Assembly: GCA_036269915.1 (NCBI GenBank)
Contig: DATBDM010000016.1
Location: forward strand, 1 to 16,880
Source: DATBDM01 sp036269915
GTDB lineage: Bacteria; Actinomycetota; Thermoleophilia; Solirubrobacterales; Solirubrobacteraceae
Direction: 5' to 3'
Length of the DNA stretch: 16,880 nucleotides
Part shown: positions 12,377 to 16,880 of the stretch, piece after piece
Position numbering within the stretch: the stretch's first letter is position 1
Layout: every line of letters starts with the position of its first letter
Program-made: the position numbers and the translations under genes
Notes under the pieces: model-generated
Database searches by the model: none
What the model saw: only the letters and a program-made list of their open reading frames with translations
Told to the model about the DNA's origin: nothing

Positions 12377-13882
12377 TTGGAAGCCTCAGCACTCACCCAC
12401 GCCGGCGCGGCCGGGATCCACGGTCGTTCGCCGCTGTTGCGGCTGCAGTCCGACGAGCGTCTGATCGCGCTCATCCGGCGTGGGAACTCCCACGCGTTCG
12501 AGGCGCTCGTCGGCCGCTACCAGTCGCGCCTGCTCGCCTTCTGCCGGCACATGCTCGCTTCCCGCGAGGACGCCGAGGACGTCCTCCAGGAGGTCTTCGC
12601 CGCCGCCTTCAACGCGATCCTCGCCGACGAGCGCGAGATCAACGTGCGCCCGTGGCTGTACCGGATCGCGCGCAATCGCTCGCTCAACCATCTGCGCCGG
12701 ACGACCGCGATCGGCGTCGACTCGATGGACGTCCACCTCTCCGAGCACGGCGAGACGACGGCCGAGAAGGCGCACAAGCGCGAGGAGTTCCGGCTCCTCA
12801 TGTCCGACGTCCAGGACCTGCCCGAGACGCAGCGCACCGCCCTGCTGCTGCGCGAGATCGACGCGCTCTCCTACGACCAGATCGCCGAGGCGATGGAGAC
12901 GACGATCCCGTCGGTCAAGTCGCTGCTCGTGCGTGCCCGCGTCTCGCTCGCCGAGGCCTCCGAGGCGCGCATGCTCACCTGCGAGGAGGTCCGCGATGAG
13001 CTCGGCGAGGTCGCCGAGGGGCTGCGCCGGACGAGCCCGCCGGTCCGCCGCCACCTGCGCACCTGCGAGCGTTGCGGCGCGTTCCGCAAGCAGCTGCGCC
13101 AGACCAACCGCCAGCTCGCCGCGCTGCTGCCGGTCGGCCCGCTGCTGTTCTTGAAGAAGTCGCTGCTCGCCCACCTCGGCACGACCGCCGCCGCCGGCGG
13201 GTCGTCCGCCGCGGCGTCGGCCGGCGCGGCCGCGGGCGGCGCCGCCGCCGGCGGCGCGCTCCAGGCCGGCATGGCCACACTCGCGACGAAGGCGGCCGCC
13301 GGCCTCGCCGCCGCCGCCATCGTCACCGCCGGTGCCGTCGAGGTCCGCCACGTCGCCGAGCACCCGCGCGCGGCCAGCACGCCGCTCGCCGCGGTCCAGG
13401 CCGCGCCCCGGACCGAGGTCGCGCAGACGGCGCCGGCCGCGACGCCTGCCGCGACCGTTCCGGCCGAGCACCGGATCGCCGCCCCCGCGGTGCCCAAGGA
13501 GCGCCGCGAGGCCAAGACGCCGGCCGACGAGAAGCGCGAGCCGAAGGCGACGCCGACGCCCACCGCGACGGCCACGGCGACCGCCACCCCGACGCCGACC
13601 ACCGCGCCCAACACCGCCGCCGGCACCGGCTCGACCGAGCAGCACGACGGCGACACGACGACGCTGCCGTCGCAGACGACCGGCTCCGCGGGCTCCGGCA
13701 CGGGCTCGCTCGGCGCCGGCCAGACGCAGCCCGATCAGCCGGCGACCACCGCGCCCACGCAGCCCGCGCCCGCCCCGACGGCGACGCCCGCTCCGGCCCA
13801 ACCCGCGCCGACGCCGACGCCGCAGCCCGCGCAGCCGACGCCGGAGCCGTCGCCGCAGCCCACGGCGACGCCGGCGCCCTAG
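12377..13882 (+). CDS. ECF sigma factor fused to zinc-finger anti-sigma-like, membrane and Pro/Thr-rich tail
   Basis: This 501-residue protein is far longer than a normal ECF sigma factor (about 170-200). Sigma region 2 is at about 41-108 (FEALVGRYQSRLLAFCRHML, DAEDVLQEVF, RPWLYRIARNRSLNHLRR) and region 4 at about 140-195 (LPETQRTALLLREIDALSYDQIAEAM, then SVKSLLVRAR). Directly after it is a zinc-binding anti-sigma-like motif, C202-x23-H226-x3-C230-x2-C233. An Ala/Gly-rich stretch leads to one likely membrane segment at about 302-321, then about 175 residues rich in Pro, Thr, Ala and Gln with no Cys, presumably outside the membrane. So sigma, a possible own inhibitor and an envelope sensor lie on one chain, as in ECF groups with C-terminal extensions. 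The TTG at 12377 is the likely start; others are possible up to residue 24. The stop overlaps the convergent csaA stop. Confidence 0.85.
   Translation: MEASALTHAGAAGIHGRSPLLRLQSDERLIALIRRGNSHAFEALVGRYQSRLLAFCRHMLASREDAEDVLQEVFAAAFNAILADEREINVRPWLYRIARNRSLNHLRRTTAIGVDSMDVHLSEHGETTAEKAHKREEFRLLMSDVQDLPETQRTALLLREIDALSYDQIAEAMETTIPSVKSLLVRARVSLAEASEARMLTCEEVRDELGEVAEGLRRTSPPVRRHLRTCERCGAFRKQLRQTNRQLAALLPVGPLLFLKKSLLAHLGTTAAAGGSSAAASAGAAAGGAAAGGALQAGMATLATKAAAGLAAAAIVTAGAVEVRHVAEHPRAASTPLAAVQAAPRTEVAQTAPAATPAATVPAEHRIAAPAVPKERREAKTPADEKREPKATPTPTATATATATPTPTTAPNTAAGTGSTEQHDGDTTTLPSQTTGSAGSGTGSLGAGQTQPDQPATTAPTQPAPAPTATPAPAQPAPTPTPQPAQPTPEPSPQPTATPAP
13540..13879 (+). repeat. Low-complexity Pro/Thr/Ala-coding stretch
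   Basis: A GC-rich, degenerate repeat coding for alternating Thr-Pro, Ala-Thr, Pro-Ala and Gln-Pro units in the C-terminal tail of the sigma factor fusion (short units such as PTPTATATAT and PAPAQPAPTP). Such tails are length-variable, unfolded and often span the cell wall. Confidence 0.7.
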
Positions 13883-14211
13883 AAGATCCGCCCGCCCACC
13901 GGCACGGCGGCGTCGGGCGCGAGCAGGATGATGCGCCCCTCCGCGTCCGGGGCGCCGAGGCACAGCACCTCTGAGGAGACGGGCCCGATCTGGCGCGGCG
14001 GGAAGTTGACGACGGCGACGATCAGCCGGCCCTCGAGGTCCTCGCGGGCGTAGTTGGTGATCTGGGCCGAGGAGCGCTTGACCCCGATCTCCTCGCCGAA
14101 GTCGATCGTCAGCTTCCACGCGGGCTTGCGCGCCTCGGGGAAGTCGTGGACCTCGAGCACGCGGCCGACGCGCATGTCGACGGCGAGGAACTCGTCGAAG
14201 GTGATGGTCAT
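13879..14211 (-). CDS. csaA: CsaA-type tRNA-binding/export chaperone
   Basis: This 110-residue protein consists of one OB-fold tRNA-binding domain and matches CsaA end to end: FLAVDMRVGRVLEVHDFPEARKPAWKLTIDFG, then KRSSAQITNYAREDLEGRLIVAVVNFPPRQIGPVSSEVLCLG and a C-terminal ILLAPDAAVPVGGRI. CsaA is a homodimer proposed to act as a chaperone in protein export in Bacillus; the same fold occurs at the C-terminus of methionyl-tRNA synthetase and in Arc1p/EMAP II-type tRNA binders. The ATG at 14211 lies 12 nt after the stop of the lipoprotein gene on the same strand, so the two are probably co-transcribed. Its stop codon overlaps that of the convergent sigma factor gene (shared CTAG). Confidence 0.9.
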   Translation of the reverse strand: MTITFDEFLAVDMRVGRVLEVHDFPEARKPAWKLTIDFGEEIGVKRSSAQITNYAREDLEGRLIVAVVNFPPRQIGPVSSEVLCLGAPDAEGRIILLAPDAAVPVGGRIF

Positions 14212-14223
14212 CGGCCGGGAAGC

Positions 14224-14724
14224 CTACGGGCCGGGCTCGACGCCGGCGATCACGGTCGCCGTGCCGGCGCCCGCGGCGCGCACCGCGTAGCGGCCCTTGC
14301 GCAGGCCCTCGAAGCGGCGGTGCTCCGTCGCGCCGGAGGCGACGACGAGCCGCTCGCCCTGGAAGCTCACCGGGATCGACGCGCCGGTGTCGTTGTGGAT
14401 GATCAGCTCGAGCGTCAGGAAGGCGGGGACCGAGACGGTCGCGGGGCTCAGCTGGCCATCCGGATGGACCGTCAGCTCGACCGGCACGCGGACGACCTGC
14501 TCGTCGCCGGCGCCGCCCGGCTCGCTCTCGGGCGAGGTCGCGGTCGTCGTGGCCGTGGACGTGGCCGAGGTCGCGGCCGTGGCCGTGGCCGCGGCCGTGG
14601 CGGCCGGGGTCGCCGCCGTTGCCGGGGTCGCGGTCGCGGCCGGCTCCTCGCCGCTTCCGCAGCCGGCCAGTACGCACGTCGAGGTCACGACGCCGATCAA
14701 GTGCGAGATGTGACGTGTCGACAA
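14224..14724 (-). CDS. Lipoprotein with Ala/Thr linker and cupredoxin-like domain
   Basis: This 166-residue protein has a short signal peptide (about 20 residues) ending in lipobox LAGC, followed by about 45 residues of almost pure Ala/Thr/Pro/Ser linker to about residue 65. The C-terminal 95 residues have a beta-sandwich look (VVRVPVELTVHPDGQLSP, VPAFLTLELIIHNDTG, IPVSFQGERLVV, RYAVRAAG) similar to cupredoxin/EfeO-type domains. The His, Cys and Met ligands of a true copper site are not evident, so metal binding is doubtful. It should be anchored outside the membrane; the function is unknown. TTG at 14724 is the only start giving a plausible signal peptide, but no Shine-Dalgarno is seen and the start is uncertain. 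The gene is just upstream of csaA and diverges from the 62-residue gene with a 17-bp gap. Confidence 0.68.
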   Translation of the reverse strand: MSTRHISHLIGVVTSTCVLAGCGSGEEPAATATPATAATPAATAAATATAATSATSTATTTATSPESEPGGAGDEQVVRVPVELTVHPDGQLSPATVSVPAFLTLELIIHNDTGASIPVSFQGERLVVASGATEHRRFEGLRKGRYAVRAAGAGTATVIAGVEPGP

Positions 14725-14741
14725 CGTTTTATGAGTGATCC

Positions 14742-14930
14742 ATGTCGCCTGAGCTCCTGCACAAGCCGCTGTACTACGACCGCCGGCTCCGGCGGCTGTG
14801 GATCCGCGGGCAGCGCTGCCATCATGGCGCGACCGGCGCGTTGCTCGCCACCCTCGGCCTCGCGCTGATGGTTCACGACTGGAAGGACCGCGGGATGTGG
14901 TTCTCCCGCGGCTGGCAGGATCACCGATAG
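14742..14930 (+). CDS. Small conserved-looking protein (62 aa), unknown function
   Basis: A 62-residue protein starting at ATG 14742. It begins with a basic/aromatic region (LYYDRRLRRLWIRGQRCHHG) and continues with one hydrophobic helix of about 16 residues (ATGALLATLGLALMVHDW), ending in a short charged/aromatic tail. It is probably a small single-span or membrane-associated protein. Coding is supported by balanced codon use with GC-rich third positions and by the fit between neighbours: it starts 17 bp from the divergent lipoprotein gene and stops 4 bp before the convergent Lrp-type gene. A TATGAG element 6 nt before the ATG could be a leaderless -10. No family name can be given. Confidence 0.6.
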   Translation: MSPELLHKPLYYDRRLRRLWIRGQRCHHGATGALLATLGLALMVHDWKDRGMWFSRGWQDHR

Positions 14931-14934
14931 CCCG

Positions 14935-15210
14935 CTAGGACCCGATCGAGAACAGCGCCTCGAGGTCGTGCTGCGAGAAGGTCTCGAAGGCGATCATCGT
15001 CTGCGTGTTGCGGATGCCCTTCAGCTCCGCGAAGCGATGCGTGACGACCTCCGCGACCTCCTCCGGATTGCGCACCCGCAGCATCGCCACGAAGTCCCAC
15101 TCGCCAGTCACGGAGTACGCCTCGGCGACGCCGCTGACATCTGCCAGGGCGCCGCCGAGGGTCGAGATCGCCTCGCGCTCCGCCTCGATGAGGACGATCG
15201 CGTGGGTCAC
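14935..15210 (-). CDS. Stand-alone Lrp/AsnC ligand-binding (RAM) domain protein
   Basis: This 91-residue protein corresponds only to the C-terminal ligand-binding domain of Lrp/AsnC regulators: a strand HAIVLIEAE, helix AISTLGGALADVSGV, strand VAEAYSVTGEWDFVAMLRV, helix EEVAEVVTHRFAEL, strand IRNTQTMIAFETF. The GEWDFV segment is the typical ligand-pocket turn. The DNA-binding HTH is absent and the start (ATG 15210) overlaps the upstream stop by 4 nt (ATGA), so this is a natural stand-alone domain, not a fragment. Such proteins are thought to bind amino acids or small effectors as oligomers and may modulate partners. It is the last gene of a coupled three-gene operon. Confidence 0.85.
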   Translation of the reverse strand: MTHAIVLIEAEREAISTLGGALADVSGVAEAYSVTGEWDFVAMLRVRNPEEVAEVVTHRFAELKGIRNTQTMIAFETFSQHDLEALFSIGS

Positions 15211-15896
15211 CTGAGCTTGTGGGTCTGGCCCGGGTCGAGCACCACGACCTCCGAGAACCCGGCGTTCTGGACGTCCTGCTTGAACGCCTGCGCGTCGGCC
15301 TCGATCGCCGGGAACGTGTTGTAGTGGCAGGGGATCACCTGCTGCGGCTCGATCATGCCCACCGCGGTGACGGCGTCGAAGCGGTCCATCGTGTAGTGGC
15401 CGCCGATCGGCACCAGCGCGAGGTCGACCTTGTCGCCGCGCTTGGCGATCAGCTCGATGTCGGAGAACAGCGCGGTGTCGCCGAGGTGGTAGACGAGCCG
15501 GTCGCCGATGTGGATCAGCAGACCGGCCGGCGCGTGCGCGGTGCCCTTGGGGCTGACCGCGGTGTGCCAGGCGGGGACGAGCTTGACCCAGCCCCAGTCG
15601 AACGCGACCGTGCCGCCGTAGTTGGGATCGAGGACGTTCTCGACCCCGTCGCCGGCGATCTCGGCCGCGAGCTCGACGATCGCGACGACGGTCGCGCCGG
15701 TGCGCTTGGCGATGTCGACGGTGTCCCCGAGGTGGTCGCCGTGCCCGTGCGAGAGCAGGATGACGTCGGGCTGCACCTCGTCCGCCGTCGCGGCGGCCAG
15801 CGGGTTGCCCGTCAGGAAGGGGTCGGTGATCACCGTCGTGCCGCCGGCCTTCAGCTCGAAGCAGGACTGCCCCAGAAAGCGGATGTCCACTGCCAT
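15207..15896 (-). CDS. UPF0173-type metallo-beta-lactamase-fold hydrolase
   Basis: This 229-residue protein has the length and motifs of the UPF0173 (YtkL-like) metal-dependent hydrolases. It opens with IRFLGQSCFEL, has the metal-binding HxHxDH motif (LLSHGHGDHLGD, about residues 48-59), the second His region in VPAWHTAV, the Asp in YHLGDTALFSDIEL, and the last metal ligand in IPCHYNTFP. It should be a cytoplasmic enzyme with two divalent metals (usually Zn); the substrate is not known. The ATG at 15896 shares one base with the stop codon of the upstream 112-residue gene, and its own stop overlaps the Lrp-type gene. All three are therefore translationally coupled. Confidence 0.9.
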   Translation of the reverse strand: MAVDIRFLGQSCFELKAGGTTVITDPFLTGNPLAAATADEVQPDVILLSHGHGDHLGDTVDIAKRTGATVVAIVELAAEIAGDGVENVLDPNYGGTVAFDWGWVKLVPAWHTAVSPKGTAHAPAGLLIHIGDRLVYHLGDTALFSDIELIAKRGDKVDLALVPIGGHYTMDRFDAVTAVGMIEPQQVIPCHYNTFPAIEADAQAFKQDVQNAGFSEVVVLDPGQTHKLR

Positions 15897-16234
15897 CAGT
15901 CGGTCTCCTCGGACTCGGGATTCAGAAGCGCGTTGGCCAGCTCATACCCCACGGCGACGCCGATCATCATGCTCACCCGCGTCTCCTCCACGATCAGCGT
16001 CCGCACCGCGCGGAGGCGCTCGTCGGCGTCGGGCTTGCCGGCGGCGGAGAGGACGCTCGACTCGTGCGCCTGGTCGAACCACCCGGCCGCGTGCAGCGCC
16101 TGATCGAGGATCCCCTGCAGTTGCGGCGCGCGGGCCGCGACCAGCTGCGTCGCCGCCTCGAGGCGCTCCGGGTCTGAGAGGGTCCGGATCGCGGCGTCGA
16201 TCTCGGCGTCGGAGTGCGCGCTGCGCTCGGCCAC
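15896..16234 (-). CDS. Hypothetical helical protein (112 aa), first gene of operon
   Basis: A 112-residue protein, predicted to be almost all helical, with no recognised catalytic motif, no signal peptide and one mildly hydrophobic stretch (VSMMIGVAVGYELANALL, about 86-103). The start is GTG at 16234, 8 nt after a textbook -10 (TATGAT), so the mRNA is probably leaderless. It heads the coupled operon with the UPF0173 hydrolase and the Lrp-type domain, and diverges from selD. I do not recognise the family. Confidence 0.75.
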   Translation of the reverse strand: MAERSAHSDAEIDAAIRTLSDPERLEAATQLVAARAPQLQGILDQALHAAGWFDQAHESSVLSAAGKPDADERLRAVRTLIVEETRVSMMIGVAVGYELANALLNPESEETD

Positions 16235-16242
16235 TGCGGGGC

Positions 16243-16248
16243 ATCATA
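16243..16248 (-). promoter_or_regulatory. -10 box between the minus-strand operon and selD
   Basis: Minus-strand TATGAT, a near-consensus -10, ends 8 nt before the GTG at 16234. On the plus strand the same bases (CATCAT/ATCATA, 16242-16248) lie 7-8 nt before the selD ATG at 16256, so one short element may serve both directions. The start codons are only 21 bp apart and neither side has a good -35. Confidence 0.6.
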
Positions 16249-16255
16249 GGACTCC

Positions 16256-16880
16256 ATGGCCGTCCCCCTCACCTCCCTCTCCCACGGCGCGGGCTGCGGG
16301 TGCAAGCTGCCCGCCGCCGCGCTGCGCCCGATCGTGGCCGGCCTGCCCCGCCCCGACGACCCCCGCGTGCTCGTCGCCGCCGACACCGCCGACGACGCCG
16401 GCGTCGTCGTGCTCTCCGACGACATCGCCATCGTGCAGACCGCGGACTTCTTCACGCCGATCGTCGACGACCCGTACTGGTTCGGGCGGATCGCCGCCAC
16501 CAACGCGATGTCGGACGTCTACGCGATGGGCGGCCGCCCCGTCAGCGCCCTGAACCTCGTCGCCTTCCCCCTCGAGACGCTCGGCCCCGACGTGCTGCGC
16601 GAGATCCTGCGCGGCGGGCTCGAGGCGGCGCAGGCGGCGGGCGTGTCGATCGTCGGCGGCCACTCGATCGACGATGCGGAGCCGAAGTACGGCATGGCGG
16701 TCACGGGCGTCGTCGACCCCCGCGCGGTGCTGACCAACTCCGGCGGCCGCGCCGGCGACGCGCTCGTGCTGACCAAGCCGCTGGGCGCCGGGGCGGTCGC
16801 GACGGGCCGCAAGCGCGGCCTGGTCGGGGACGAGCTGCTCGAGCGGGCGATCGCGGTGATGGCGACGCTGAACGACGTCG
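16256..16880 (+). CDS. selD: Selenide, water dikinase (selenophosphate synthetase), partial
   Basis: About 208 residues are visible before the right edge; a full protein is about 330-350. The active-site loop HGAGCGCK is present with Cys14 and Lys17 (equivalent to Cys17 and Lys20 of E. coli SelD). The ATP/metal-binding regions VQTADFFTPIVDDPYWFGRIAATNAMSDVYAMGG and VSIVGGHSIDDAEPKYGMAVTG follow. The enzyme makes selenophosphate from selenide and ATP in the cytoplasm for selenocysteine and/or 2-selenouridine in tRNA. The critical position is Cys (TGC), not a TGA-coded selenocysteine. ATG at 16256 is the start given by the family length. No partner gene (selA, selB, selenouridine synthase) lies in the window, so which pathway it serves cannot be told. 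Confidence 0.93.
   Translation, partial: MAVPLTSLSHGAGCGCKLPAAALRPIVAGLPRPDDPRVLVAADTADDAGVVVLSDDIAIVQTADFFTPIVDDPYWFGRIAATNAMSDVYAMGGRPVSALNLVAFPLETLGPDVLREILRGGLEAAQAAGVSIVGGHSIDDAEPKYGMAVTGVVDPRAVLTNSGGRAGDALVLTKPLGAGAVATGRKRGLVGDELLERAIAVMATLNDV

Noticed and set aside
14541..14640. Direct GGCCGTGGC-type repeats as a CRISPR or regulatory repeat
   Set aside because: They are in frame and code for the Ala/Thr linker of the lipoprotein; irregular units without spacers.
12386..14677. Very long minus-strand open frame (763 codons) across the sigma factor, csaA and lipoprotein genes
   Set aside because: Composed mostly of Arg, Gly and Ala with repeat-like low complexity; it overlaps strongly supported genes on both strands and shows no fold or motif.
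16295..16304. Selenocysteine-coding version of SelD
   Set aside because: The active-site codon reads TGC (Cys) within GAGCGCK, not TGA.

Overview
This is a high-GC (about 70% or more by eye), densely packed chromosomal window. I see no insertion sequence, prophage, CRISPR array or rRNA. It looks like an actinobacterium, most likely Thermoleophilia/Solirubrobacterales. The reasons are the Mycobacterium-like IlvG, a C1-U72 initiator tRNA with no encoded CCA, TANNNT-type -10 boxes placed 7-8 nt before start codons (the leaderless-mRNA signature), and a sigma factor carrying its own zinc-finger/membrane tail. The taxonomic call is an inference.

Layout. 1-1328 (minus): a ribbon-helix-helix regulator and a DUF4097-type protein cut by the window edge, behind an apparently self-controlled leaderless promoter. 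1451-1804 (plus): a lone receiver domain. 1947-3121 (plus): a monooxygenase-like/cupin fusion translationally coupled to a YdeI/OmdA protein. 3198-4127 (minus): a lipoprotein phosphoesterase. 4321-4394 (minus): initiator tRNA-fMet with its own promoter and terminator. 4434-6522 (minus): a DUF72 / CoA-binding / PfkB sugar kinase operon. Divergent from it, 6542-8381 (plus): a D-2-hydroxyacid dehydrogenase and an exopolyphosphatase-type Ppx/GppA protein. 8382-8646 is intergenic with a strong terminator. 8647-10287 (minus): the acetolactate synthase-like IlvG. 10387-10566 (plus): a 59-residue acidic protein. 10573-11226 (minus): a DsbA/HCCA-isomerase-fold protein. About 11466-12164 (plus): an HxlR regulator with no canonical start codon. 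12183-12266 (minus): tRNA-Leu(UAA). 12377-13882 (plus): an ECF sigma factor fused to an anti-sigma-like zinc finger, a membrane segment and a Pro/Thr tail. 13879-14724 (minus): CsaA and a lipoprotein. 14742-14930 (plus): a 62-residue protein. 14935-16234 (minus): a three-gene coupled operon (unknown protein, UPF0173 metallo-hydrolase, stand-alone Lrp/AsnC ligand domain). 16256 to the right edge (plus): SelD.

Most of the window is housekeeping or central metabolism. The most interesting elements are the one-protein sigma/anti-sigma candidate, the ribbon-helix-helix promoter whose repeats fill the -35/-10 spacer, the HxlR gene that appears to start at ATT behind a good Shine-Dalgarno sequence, and a compact divergent promoter in which both strands may share one -10 box. 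All product calls rest on reading motifs and remembered families; no database search was run.
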